DNA of 64,000 nucleotides from Thermoplasmata archaeon (GCA_023140195.1 JAGLME010000004.1:72578-136577), one strand, 5' to 3'; shown: positions 29,591 through 39,219, numbered from the stretch's first letter. The notes: generated by a model from the sequence alone, not told the origin. Numbers and translations are program-made.

Positions 29591-30595
29591 ATGAACCCGG
29601 AAACGAGGAAGGTACAAGTCACCGGAGGATCGACCTACATCATCTCACTCCCCAAGAGCTGGGCAGAGAGCAGCAAGATACAGAAGGGGGACAGTCTCAC
29701 GCTCTGGCCGAGGGACGATGGCCATCTCATTGTTGAACCCAGGACCATCTCGAAGAAGAAGATGGAAGAGATAACGCTCTCAGAGGAGCCGCCAACGCAC
29801 CTGCTCAGAAGGCTCATAGGACTCTACATGGCCGGCCACCGTCAGATGAAGCTGAAGACCGAGAACAGGATGAGCCAGAAGACCAGGAAGGCGATTAAGG
29901 AACTGACAAAGCGTGCCGTCGGCACGGAGATAATAGAGGAGTCCAGCGACTTCGTCCTGATACAGGATTTCCTGGACCCAAGCGATCTTCCGATGGACAA
30001 GACGGTTAGACGGATGTTCGTGATGGCGTCATCCATGTTCACGGACAGCATCATATCGGTCATGGACAGCAACATAGACCTGGCCAAGGACGTGCAATCG
30101 AGAGATGATGAGATAGATCGTCTATACTGGCTGGTCTCAAAGCAGTTCAACATGGTCCTCAACGACCCCATACTTGCATCAAAGATGGGCCTGACGAGCC
30201 CCCAGTGCATGAACTTCAGAGCGGTCGCCAGGACGATAGAGAGGATAGCGGACCACGCGTGCAAGATCGCGGCCAACTCCGCAGAACTCAAGAAGGAGGA
30301 TGTCGCACCTAGGACGTTGAAGCTCATCGATGAGTATTCGACCTTCTCGGCCGGTCTCTTCGACAAATCGATGAAATCCTTCTACGGGAAGGACCTCAAG
30401 CTTGCCAACGAGACCATGGACGTTGAGGAAGAGGGTGCAACATTCAGAAAGAAACTGGCAAGGAACATACCCAAGGCGGATTCCACAGTTGCCGTGGCCC
30501 TGGCATTCATCAGCGACAGCATAGAAAGAGTGGCGTCCTACTCGACCAATATCTGCGAGATAGCGATCAACCATGTGACGCTTGAAGAGACCTAG
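29591..30595 (+). CDS. AbrB-PhoU fusion, phosphate-uptake-regulator-like
   Basis: N-terminal SpoVT/AbrB-like (GGSTYIISLPKSWAESSKIQKGDSLTL); two PhoU three-helix repeats. Confidence 0.9.
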   Translation: MNPETRKVQVTGGSTYIISLPKSWAESSKIQKGDSLTLWPRDDGHLIVEPRTISKKKMEEITLSEEPPTHLLRRLIGLYMAGHRQMKLKTENRMSQKTRKAIKELTKRAVGTEIIEESSDFVLIQDFLDPSDLPMDKTVRRMFVMASSMFTDSIISVMDSNIDLAKDVQSRDDEIDRLYWLVSKQFNMVLNDPILASKMGLTSPQCMNFRAVARTIERIADHACKIAANSAELKKEDVAPRTLKLIDEYSTFSAGLFDKSMKSFYGKDLKLANETMDVEEEGATFRKKLARNIPKADSTVAVALAFISDSIERVASYSTNICEIAINHVTLEET

Positions 30596-31194
30596 TCCTC
30601 TTCCTCGGGTTCCTCTTTTGGCTCCTTGACCTCTTCTTCGTCCTTTCTAATCTTCTCACGAATGTAGGACTGGAGCATATCATGCCATCTCTTGGTGTCC
30701 TTGATCAGAAGCTCTCGGGAAACCTTCTCCTCTTCGCTGGGCAGGTACACCTCCCCGAATGCCTTCCCCGCAATACTGCCAATGAGGGATATTGGTAGAA
30801 GGAAGATTGAGGAAAGGACGACGGATTGCCTCTCCTGGTCAGTGGATCCCAGCTGGGTCATATCCTGGACAGTGCCGGTGATCAGGGGGAGGAACAGTAC
30901 GACGAATATCAGGCCAATCGCCATGCCAGTAAGGATGAACGAGCCGTAAACGGCGACCTTCTCATCAAACTCGCTGAGCATCGCCCCTGTAACGAAGCCG
31001 CAGAAGCCTGGAACGACAAGGAAGGCAAGGCCGGCATCTCCCGGGTCGATGGGCGAGAACTCCGGGAAGAAGGTGGAGAAGAAGAAGTACGTTATGATCA
31101 CAGCTGAAGCTAGGGTCCAACCCAGGACCATGAGGACAACGTAGGACCTCTTAACGGGTTTCAATTCAATAGGGCTCGACTCCTCTTGCTCCAA
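30592..31194 (-). CDS. Hypothetical 4-TM membrane protein, last gene of the peptide-transporter operon
   Basis: 200 aa, four hydrophobic segments and a charged C-terminus; overlaps the upstream gene by 29 nt. Confidence 0.75.
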   Translation of the reverse strand: MEQEESSPIELKPVKRSYVVLMVLGWTLASAVIITYFFFSTFFPEFSPIDPGDAGLAFLVVPGFCGFVTGAMLSEFDEKVAVYGSFILTGMAIGLIFVVLFLPLITGTVQDMTQLGSTDQERQSVVLSSIFLLPISLIGSIAGKAFGEVYLPSEEEKVSRELLIKDTKRWHDMLQSYIREKIRKDEEEVKEPKEEPEEED

Positions 31195-31732
31195 GGAATG
31201 ACACTCCTCTTACTACTTCGATCAGATCTATGTACTCAAATGTGTACCACATGGTCCCGAAGACATATGGATAGTATTTCCCATCATAAGTGGTGTTGAG
31301 AATCGACATGAACACTGAACCGCCACTGACCGTCATGAGGACGGGAATGGTCATCGACTCTCCCGGACGGATGATGTGGGAATCGGCCTTCTGGAGATTG
31401 AACTGGCCTACGCCAACGAGTATCTCATTCATCTTCTCCAGGAAGGGGCGGATATCGGAATAGTTGTCCATGTAGATGTAGGCCTCGATGCTGGTAACGT
31501 AAATGGTCAGACTGGACGGATTAGAGACTGTGAAAAGAACCTCCACGGTCCGGTCCTGCGACTCGTCGGTGATGAGCGGAATGCGGACCTCGGATATCAT
31601 TATGTTCTGCGGGATCTCGGAAGCGGTCTCGGTGTAGTTCAGGTAGTTGACCGAAGTGACGTATAGAAGCCCGAATGAGAGAAATGAGATGATTGTGAAG
31701 GAAATGCCGATCAAACGAACGAGCTTGTTCAC
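31166..31732 (-). CDS. Hypothetical bitopic protein with extracytoplasmic domain
   Basis: N-terminal TM (IGISFTIISFLSFGLLYVTSV), beta-rich ectodomain; adjacent to the ABC ATPase gene. Confidence 0.75.
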   Translation of the reverse strand: MNKLVRLIGISFTIISFLSFGLLYVTSVNYLNYTETASEIPQNIMISEVRIPLITDESQDRTVEVLFTVSNPSSLTIYVTSIEAYIYMDNYSDIRPFLEKMNEILVGVGQFNLQKADSHIIRPGESMTIPVLMTVSGGSVFMSILNTTYDGKYYPYVFGTMWYTFEYIDLIEVVRGVSFLGARGVEPY

Positions 31733-31740
31733 GCGAACAC

Positions 31741-32943
31741 CTAGAGTTCCTTACCGCAAACCGTGCATGCCTTCACCCGGTCCGCACATTCCTCATGATA
31801 GTTGGCTCCGCAAGAATGCTGTACCGAGGCCATGCCCTTCTTGATGGTGGCGTTGCAGTACTTGCATATCTCCTCGGTAACGTACTCGTCGTCGGGCTTC
31901 ACAATGGGCAGCTCACCGGCAAAGTGACAGAGAACGAAATGACCCGGTTCGACCTCCTTGAACTCAGGGACCTGGGACTTGCAGATGTCCTTCTTGTACA
32001 GGCATCTCGGATGGAAGGTGCAGCCGGGTGGCAGGTTGATAGGACTGGGCAGGTCACCTTTGATCTTCACTCTACCATGCTTTGCGGTCGGGTCGGGAAC
32101 GGGAACGGCGGATAGGAGCGCCTCGGTATACGGATGCATCGGGTTCTTGATGACATCTTCTGACCCGGCCAATTCCACGAAACCTCCCAGATACATGACG
32201 CCTATCCTGTCGCTCATGTACCTTGTCACGGAGACGTCGTGGCTTATGAACATGAAGGGGATACCGTACTCCTCCCGAAGGTTGAGCATGAGGTTCATGA
32301 TCCCGGCCCTGATGGAAACATCAAGCATGCTGACCGGTTCGTCCGCGACTATGAACCGGGGCCTCAGCACCAGTGTTCGAGCAATGGCAACGCGCTGTCT
32401 CTGACCGCCGCTGAGTTCGTGCGGATACCTGTACATGAACTCCTCCGGGGGTTTGAGCTCCGCATATTCAAGCGCCTTCCGAACGAGCTCCTCCCTATCC
32501 TCGATGGTGTCGCCGACACTGTGGACTATGAGAGGTTCTGCGATGGTGGCAAAGACCGAGAGCCTGGGGTTGAGGGATTCATACGGGTCCTGAAAGATCA
32601 TCTGGACGCTCCTTCTGAATCTCTTCAGCTCCCTCCCCTTGAGCCCGCCGATCTCCTGACCGTGGAACTGCATGGTGCCCCTTGTAGGTGTCTCGAGGCG
32701 GACCAGAAGCCTTCCGCACGTCGTCTTGCCACACCCGCTCTCACCCACGATGCCAAGGATCTCCCTGTCATAGATCTCGAATTCCACGTCGTTGACCGCG
32801 TGGACGTTCGTCTCCTTGCCCAGAAGGGATGCGATGAAGCCTGCCTTTATGGGGAACAGTTTGGTGAGGTTCTTCACCTCCCAGACCACTCCGGATTTCT
32901 TCCCGACTTCCTCGGTTGTAGCATCCGTGACTTCTGCTTCCAT
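31741..32943 (-). CDS. Oligopeptide ABC transporter ATP-binding protein (DppF/OppF-like) with C-terminal RING-like zinc domain
   Basis: Walker A GESGCGKTTCGR, LSGGQRQRVAIARTL, C-terminal oligo_HPY region; terminal CKYC-x14-C-x4-H-x2-C-x7-C-x2-C. Confidence 0.93.
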   Translation of the reverse strand: MEAEVTDATTEEVGKKSGVVWEVKNLTKLFPIKAGFIASLLGKETNVHAVNDVEFEIYDREILGIVGESGCGKTTCGRLLVRLETPTRGTMQFHGQEIGGLKGRELKRFRRSVQMIFQDPYESLNPRLSVFATIAEPLIVHSVGDTIEDREELVRKALEYAELKPPEEFMYRYPHELSGGQRQRVAIARTLVLRPRFIVADEPVSMLDVSIRAGIMNLMLNLREEYGIPFMFISHDVSVTRYMSDRIGVMYLGGFVELAGSEDVIKNPMHPYTEALLSAVPVPDPTAKHGRVKIKGDLPSPINLPPGCTFHPRCLYKKDICKSQVPEFKEVEPGHFVLCHFAGELPIVKPDDEYVTEEICKYCNATIKKGMASVQHSCGANYHEECADRVKACTVCGKEL

Positions 32944-32945
32944 GT

Positions 32946-34229
32946 CTAGACCTTCATCTTTCCAGTGTATATCTCCTCTGCGAAATGACAATATGATCTG
33001 TGATTCTTTGCGACCTCGATGGTCGGGGGCATCTTCTCCTTGCAGATGTCCTGCGCCAGCTTGCACCTGGGGTGGAACACGCATCCAAGCGGGGGATTCG
33101 CAAGGTCCGGAGGGGAGCCTGGTATGGACTTCAGTCTCTTCTTCTTCCCCTTGATGCTCGGGAAGGCGCCGGTGAGGCCGATGGTATAAGGATTGGCCGG
33201 GTTCTCGAATATTGAGACTATATCCCCCTGCTCGAACAACTTCCCGCCGTACATGATTGCGATCTTCTCGGAGACCTCCGCGACCACGGATATGTCGTGA
33301 GTGATGATCATCATGGCCATGTGCATCTCCTTCTGCAGGTCCCGTATCTCGGCGAGTATTCGGTCCTGCATTATTACGTCCAGAGCGGTTGTGGGCTCAT
33401 CGGCGATTATCAACTGTGGGTTCAGTGCCAGTGCCATGGCGATGATGGCTCTTTGCCTCATTCCTCCGCTGAACTCGTGCGGGTATCCAGTGACCCTGTC
33501 CGGCTTAAGTCCAACGAGATCGAACAGTTCAAGTACCTTCTGGTGGGCCTCGTCCTTTGACATGTCCTCGTGAGTGAGAAGTGCTTCCGCGATCTGATCG
33601 CCGATGCGGTAAACAGGATTGAACGCATTCATAGCACTCTGGAAGATCATGGAAATCTCTGACCACCTGATGGCGGCCATCTTTGCCTCAATCTCCTTCT
33701 CTATCTTCCTCTTTCTCCTGTCGGCGAAGAACCCGGTGGTCTCGGCCTTACCGGCATCGTGGAGCATTTCCTTGAGCTCCACCGGCTCCACCTTGTCCTT
33801 GGTGGCCAGGATATCACCGACCTCCTCTAGGAAGATCTCCTCCTCGGCAAGCAGGATCTCTGATTCCCCTGGCATCTCGCCGAGTCCCTTCTCCTTGAGG
33901 GCGTGCATTGCGTTCTGCCTTCTCTCGAAGAGGGCCTCGACCCTGGGCAGCCATCTCTCACGCTCCAGGAGCTCCAGCATCTCGGTGGCCATGTCCGCCC
34001 TTGCCAGCACCACGTCGTTGAACAATATCTCTCCACCGACGACATGTCCGTTGAAGGGCAGTAGCCGGGTGATTGCGAATGCTGTGGTCGTCTTCCCGCA
34101 CCCGCTCTCGCCGACCAGGCCCATGGTCTCACCTCGGTCCAACTGGAACGAGACTCCGTCAACGGCCTTCACCTTGCCCTTGAGGATCTCGAAGTAAACT
34201 CTCAGATTCCTTATGTCCAGCATTACCAT
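32946..34229 (-). CDS. Oligopeptide ABC transporter ATP-binding protein (DppD/OppD-like) with helical insertion
   Basis: GESGCGKTTT, FSGGMRQRAIIAMALA, IIADEPTTALDV; ~100 extra residues between Walker A and the Q-loop. Confidence 0.94.
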   Translation of the reverse strand: MVMLDIRNLRVYFEILKGKVKAVDGVSFQLDRGETMGLVGESGCGKTTTAFAITRLLPFNGHVVGGEILFNDVVLARADMATEMLELLERERWLPRVEALFERRQNAMHALKEKGLGEMPGESEILLAEEEIFLEEVGDILATKDKVEPVELKEMLHDAGKAETTGFFADRRKRKIEKEIEAKMAAIRWSEISMIFQSAMNAFNPVYRIGDQIAEALLTHEDMSKDEAHQKVLELFDLVGLKPDRVTGYPHEFSGGMRQRAIIAMALALNPQLIIADEPTTALDVIMQDRILAEIRDLQKEMHMAMMIITHDISVVAEVSEKIAIMYGGKLFEQGDIVSIFENPANPYTIGLTGAFPSIKGKKKRLKSIPGSPPDLANPPLGCVFHPRCKLAQDICKEKMPPTIEVAKNHRSYCHFAEEIYTGKMKV

Positions 34230-34238
34230 GTTCTCTGA

Positions 34239-37200
34239 TCACCTCTTCCTCAGACGCGGGTTGACGATCTGTTCGAATGCCCTGCCAATGAGATAGAATG
34301 CCAATGAGATGAATGTGATAGCGATACCGGGTGGCATCAACCACCACCACGCTGCTAGCACGTTCTCGGTCTGGACCGCCTGGAGCATCAGACCCCAGCT
34401 GGCGGTGTTCACATCTCCAAGACCAAGGAAGCTCAGCGCCGCCTCCGCGAGGATGGATCCGCTCACCGCGAGAGTCATGTACAGGAATGCCAGGGGCATC
34501 ACGTTGGGTGCCAGATGTTTGAACATTATGCGGATGTTGCTTGCACCCGTGACCCTTGCGGAATCGATGAAAGGCCTTTCCTTCAAAGAAAGGACCTCCG
34601 AACGAATGACCCTTGCAGTACCTGGCCACCCAATGATGGTCAGCACGAAGATGATGTTCCAGTAGCTCGGACCGAGCACTGCGGCGAGAATGATGAGGAA
34701 GGGCAAACCGGGCAGAACCAGAATGACATCAGTGAACCTCATCAGAACCGAATCAATCCTACCGCCCGAGTATCCGGATACCAGACCTATGACCGTGCCG
34801 ATACCTATGGAGCCTCCAGCTGCCAGAAGTCCGACCGTAAGAGCGATCTGTGAACCCCACATCAACTGGCTGAAGATGTCCCTGCCCTGTGAGTCCGTCC
34901 CAAGTGTGTAGCAGTTACCGGAATCGTAACATCCCGGCGGCAGAGGCGCCATGTTCTCGCCGGTGGAAGAGTATGCGTTCGCGATGCCCTCGCTTGTTCC
35001 GAACCAGATGCTGGGTGTCGGGTGAGTGCCCACATTGTCCTTCCAGATCGTGGGCGTACCTCCGATCCTGCCCTTGACCGTTATCCTCCAGGATAGGTTA
35101 CCGTCCTCTCCGAGGGTGAAAAGAGTCCCCATATCATCGTCCAAATCCGCTGGAGTGGTATATCCCTCATAGCCAACGGCGAACAGCAGCCGGGATTCTC
35201 TTACGAATCTCACACCGCCGGTGTAGCCGAAGCCGGCGTTGACAAGGATCCTATCGGAGTAAATCCAAACCGTGGATCCCGCGGGATAGCCTGGCAACGG
35301 GTCCCTGCGGATCGCGTAAAGATGACCTGAGCTCGAGCCCAGATAAATGAGATCCCCAAAGAAGTCCGGTGTTGTAAGGACACCTCCGTCGAATGTCACC
35401 AGGTCAATCATTACCGGGATTCCTCCATCGGTGGCGGTCATATTGTCGTCAAGTCCCCGCTCCTCCCAAGATTCCAGAGAACTGCCGTTGTTCGCATACC
35501 TGGCATATATCCAGCCGTGATCGGTGGATGCATAGACAGCCTCAGTGAAATCAGGTCCTATCTGATCTGGAACCGCGACTACCGGGGTGTTGGTCCATTC
35601 CGGACCCATGTCAAGGGGGGGTGTGCCCCATGCATCAGTACCATCGTATGTGTTAATCGCGTGGAGCCCTCCGTCGTTGACGAAGATCATGGTCCCATTC
35701 GCGTTCAATGACGGGGAGTAATTGGGATCGGTGGGCGTGCTCAGAGGGAATCCAGCCATCAGTATGGGGTCCTCGGTGCTCAACTGCCGGTACCACAGCC
35801 TGCTGAAGGTCCGGTCGTCCCCGCCGAAGAGATGTATCTCATTACTGGTCGAGTCGTAGACCATCGAGTGCCCGGTCCTTCCCGAGGGAGTTAGAGCTGG
35901 TGGGGCGGGTGTAAGCTCTGTCCATGCAGCACCATCAAAGGCCCAGGTCTCGTCCCAACCAGTATCTCCTCCGAACATCAGGGTGCGGTTGTTGAAAACG
36001 TCAAAAACAATGTCGTGGAACATCCTCGGGGATGGTCCGGCGGAAGGGGTAAGGTCGGTCCAGTCGTGAATAGATGAATTGTAAGTCCATGTTTCATTAC
36101 CGCCGTCGCTTCCGCCGATCATGACGGTCAAACCGCTGACGCTGTCATATGTCATTGCGTGCCCATGTCTGCCCGTAGGGAAATTGCCGGGCGTCCTAAG
36201 TACCCATCCTGCTCCGTCAGCATAGGTCCAGGTCTCGTTAGATCCGTGATCTCCGCCGAACATCACTGTCACACCAGTACCTGCGTCGAAGGCCATTGCG
36301 GAGAATGCCCTTGCCGAAAGAGTTGGTGGGGTGCTCACCTGGGTCCAAGTGTTTGTGTCCACGTCGAAGGTCCAGGTCTCATTGCTGAAAGGATTGGCCC
36401 AGTTGTCGATGACGCCTCCGTAGAGCACGACCTTCCGTGCATTGGAATCGAAGGCCATCGAATGGCCGTATCGGCCAGAGGGATGCGGATTGGTATCGAT
36501 CCTTGTCCAAACCTGTGTCGCGGGATCGTATGTCCAGGTCTCATCGTTGAGGAGCCCGTCGTCACCTCCAAAAAGAACCATCTTGTCATTGATGGAATCG
36601 TAGACCATGCTGAAGTTGGTCCTCGGGGACGGCTTGATCTCGCCTTCTCCGAGTGGTGTCGTGGACCAGTTTCCCGAACCGAATATCCAATCCTCGTTGT
36701 CGAACTTAGTGACGGAATATTCATAGAGCCAACCGCCATCGGTCCCAAAGAAGTACTTCTCCATGGGGCCCCGTCCAGACCCCGGATTGCTGTAGAGGGC
36801 CGTAGATGTTATCGCGCTGTCCAGATGCTCGTAGTACACGCGTCCGTTGGCCACTGACGGGGTAGGCTCCCTAAGGATGGCCGGGTCGCCGTCGTAATCC
36901 TCTATTATGTAGATGTAACCGTCGTTTGTACCCACTCCGAGGAGGTAATCCACCTCGGCCGGATCGTACTGGTTCCCAAAGTTGGCCACCACGACGTCAG
37001 TGGAAAAGTGGGCATCGGTGATGTGCCTGAAATCGAAGTTCTCAGGGGTGCCCAAATCGGTCCAATAGGATCCTGCATCGCCCGGTTTCAAAGAGAATAA
37101 TCGATTCCCTGAAGTGAAGTACACCCTGTCAGATTCCAGCGCCTGGGCGCCCGCGGGTTTTACCCGGAAGGACACAGTCTTGTTGATAGGTTCGCCCGCA

Positions 37201-37454
37201 TTCCATTGTATTTGGGAAACGTTCCTTCCAACGCCCCACCACGAGTTCACCCGGATTATGTCTGCATCTGGTGCCCTCCAGTTGATGGGGTCCCTGAGGT
37301 TCATGAAAGGAGCGATGATTGCCATTCCGAGAAAGAAGAGCACGATGATGACTCCTACCACGCCGATCTTGCTTGCCTTGAACAGGTCCCAGTTCTGCTT
37401 GAAGACCTTTCGATACGCTCGAATCTTCTCCTTGAGCCTGGCAGTATCCACCAT
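34239..37454 (-). CDS. Oligopeptide ABC permease (DppC/OppC-like) with large extracytoplasmic kelch/PQQ-like propeller insertion
   Basis: N-terminal TM1; kelch repeats (GRYGHSMAFDSNARKVVLYGG...NETWTFD); C-terminal YTLGTDSQGRDIFSQLMWGSQ and BPD_transp motif EVLSLKERPFIDSARVTGASNIRIMFKHLAPN. Confidence 0.95.
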   Translation of the reverse strand: MVDTARLKEKIRAYRKVFKQNWDLFKASKIGVVGVIIVLFFLGMAIIAPFMNLRDPINWRAPDADIIRVNSWWGVGRNVSQIQWNAGEPINKTVSFRVKPAGAQALESDRVYFTSGNRLFSLKPGDAGSYWTDLGTPENFDFRHITDAHFSTDVVVANFGNQYDPAEVDYLLGVGTNDGYIYIIEDYDGDPAILREPTPSVANGRVYYEHLDSAITSTALYSNPGSGRGPMEKYFFGTDGGWLYEYSVTKFDNEDWIFGSGNWSTTPLGEGEIKPSPRTNFSMVYDSINDKMVLFGGDDGLLNDETWTYDPATQVWTRIDTNPHPSGRYGHSMAFDSNARKVVLYGGVIDNWANPFSNETWTFDVDTNTWTQVSTPPTLSARAFSAMAFDAGTGVTVMFGGDHGSNETWTYADGAGWVLRTPGNFPTGRHGHAMTYDSVSGLTVMIGGSDGGNETWTYNSSIHDWTDLTPSAGPSPRMFHDIVFDVFNNRTLMFGGDTGWDETWAFDGAAWTELTPAPPALTPSGRTGHSMVYDSTSNEIHLFGGDDRTFSRLWYRQLSTEDPILMAGFPLSTPTDPNYSPSLNANGTMIFVNDGGLHAINTYDGTDAWGTPPLDMGPEWTNTPVVAVPDQIGPDFTEAVYASTDHGWIYARYANNGSSLESWEERGLDDNMTATDGGIPVMIDLVTFDGGVLTTPDFFGDLIYLGSSSGHLYAIRRDPLPGYPAGSTVWIYSDRILVNAGFGYTGGVRFVRESRLLFAVGYEGYTTPADLDDDMGTLFTLGEDGNLSWRITVKGRIGGTPTIWKDNVGTHPTPSIWFGTSEGIANAYSSTGENMAPLPPGCYDSGNCYTLGTDSQGRDIFSQLMWGSQIALTVGLLAAGGSIGIGTVIGLVSGYSGGRIDSVLMRFTDVILVLPGLPFLIILAAVLGPSYWNIIFVLTIIGWPGTARVIRSEVLSLKERPFIDSARVTGASNIRIMFKHLAPNVMPLAFLYMTLAVSGSILAEAALSFLGLGDVNTASWGLMLQAVQTENVLAAWWWLMPPGIAITFISLAFYLIGRAFEQIVNPRLRKR

Positions 37455-39179
37455 CTACAACCTCACCCTTGGGTCCATAAAGGCGTACAGCACGTCTGCA
37501 GCCACGTTAGCAAGAATAGTCAGAACCGCCAGAAGGAAGAAGACTCCTTGAACGGCGGGATAGTCCTGTTGCAGGGTTGATTGGACCAGGTAGAATCCCA
37601 TGCCCGGCCAGGAGAATATAGTCTCCGTAAGAACGCCGCCACTGACAACGCCACCCACCGACATCGCAATCACGGTCACGACCGGAAGCATCGCGTTCCT
37701 AGCGGCGTGTTTGTACATCACCTTCCTTTCGCTCAATCCCTTTGCCTTGGCGGTGGTGATATAATCCTCCCCGAGGACCTCGAGCATTGAGTTCCTCATC
37801 AGAAGAATGGTGAAAGCGAGACCGACCATCATCAGCGTGATCAATGGAAGCACCATGTGAGTGCCTACGTCTGCGATCTCTGCCCATATGTCCGGATATC
37901 CTTGAGACGCTAACTCCGCGGTTACCATGCCTCCGAACGGGAACCAGCCTAGCTGGAAAGCGAAGGCCCATATCAGAATGATCCCGAACCAGAACAGGGG
38001 TATCGAGTAGAAGAAAAGAGAGATAACGACCGCACTCAGCTCCATCCTTGTCCCCCTTCTCCAGGCAAGGAGGACGCCTATCAGTACGCCGAACACGGCC
38101 TGAAGTATCAGTGCAGAGCCGAAGAGCAAGATGGTGGGTGGGGCCTTCTCCTGGATCTCGGTCCACACCGGTCTTTGAGAGTAAAACGACTTGCCAAAGT
38201 CCAGCTGCAACATGGACGTGAAGTACACCCAGAACTGTTCGAAGATGTTCCTCTCGGCGGTTACCTCGGGGTGGTACAAATCAACGACATCCACACTTGC
38301 GTCAGGTCGAACGATAGTTGCGACCACCGTGTTGTTGGTGTTCAGGATCTTGGCGTCATCGGACACGATGGCTATGCTGACCCTTCCCGAAGCCGCGCTG
38401 AATTCGTCCGGGTAGGTGAAGACTCCGCCTTCATCGGCAATCAAGGAGAACGGTAGAAGCTGAGAATCCGGAAGGTCTGCTGCGAATGCGTAATGAATCG
38501 TCATTGATTCATTTCCGTCCAGATCCCGTGCTGTGATGGTTACATCATAGTGACCGGCCTTGTCGGGCGTTATTGGACCGGAAGAGTACCTCTGCCCAGA
38601 TGCAGTGAAAAGAACATCAAGCATGAAATCCTCGGTCGCTCCGGTCGGGCTTATGTAGGTTACATTCGCCCGAACTTCAACATTGGATGGTGGTGTACCA
38701 TCGAAGTTGGCGTAAACCGTCACGCTGTCGCCGATAGCAGCAGTCCCCAACCTCTCCATTGGTTCATTGAAGAACTCCAAGCCTCCGTCCTCGAGGAAGT
38801 TCACAAGCAAGGGTTCAACAGAGGCATGGACCTGCAGAAGATCGGTCAGAGCGTATTGTTCCCGCACGTTGTAGGTCGCATAAAGCTCGGCTGTGTTCCC
38901 GTCTTCATCTACCACGTTGATGGTGACCAGATACGCACCGGGGAGGTCTGCCTCAGATATGGAGGCTTCCCGGTATTCGCCAGGAGCGTCCACCCAGTGC
39001 CTGAAACCGAACTTCACCAGGAGCCTGTCTCGTGTATCCTGGGTCTGACCGGGCTCGATGAAGAACCTGGTCGGGTCTCCGGGCATGAGGCGAAAGATTA
39101 TGAAGAGCAGAACAAGCACGACTAGCAGTGTGATTACGGTGTGTATAGCTCTCTTGAAGAGGAATGTGCGCAACCTCAC
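37455..39179 (-). CDS. Oligopeptide ABC permease (DppB/OppB-like) with Ig-like extracytoplasmic insertion
   Basis: RLMPGDPTRFF; LQLDFGKSFYSQRPVWTEIQEKAPPTILL; EVLGEDYITTAKAKGLSERKVMYKHAARNAMLPV. Confidence 0.95.
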   Translation of the reverse strand: MRLRTFLFKRAIHTVITLLVVLVLLFIIFRLMPGDPTRFFIEPGQTQDTRDRLLVKFGFRHWVDAPGEYREASISEADLPGAYLVTINVVDEDGNTAELYATYNVREQYALTDLLQVHASVEPLLVNFLEDGGLEFFNEPMERLGTAAIGDSVTVYANFDGTPPSNVEVRANVTYISPTGATEDFMLDVLFTASGQRYSSGPITPDKAGHYDVTITARDLDGNESMTIHYAFAADLPDSQLLPFSLIADEGGVFTYPDEFSAASGRVSIAIVSDDAKILNTNNTVVATIVRPDASVDVVDLYHPEVTAERNIFEQFWVYFTSMLQLDFGKSFYSQRPVWTEIQEKAPPTILLFGSALILQAVFGVLIGVLLAWRRGTRMELSAVVISLFFYSIPLFWFGIILIWAFAFQLGWFPFGGMVTAELASQGYPDIWAEIADVGTHMVLPLITLMMVGLAFTILLMRNSMLEVLGEDYITTAKAKGLSERKVMYKHAARNAMLPVVTVIAMSVGGVVSGGVLTETIFSWPGMGFYLVQSTLQQDYPAVQGVFFLLAVLTILANVAADVLYAFMDPRVRL

Positions 39180-39219
39180 TTGTTCATCTCCGATCTACCT
39201 CTGAAGGAAGGGACGGTTC

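Noticed and set aside
29591-30595. AbrB-PhoU fusion as a novel architecture
   Set aside because: This fusion is common in archaea; no unusual context beyond lacking adjacent pst genes.
36159-36857. 232-aa + strand ORF opposite the kelch insertion
   Set aside because: Overlaps the repeat-bearing minus-strand frame that is continuous with permease motifs; no recognisable domain.
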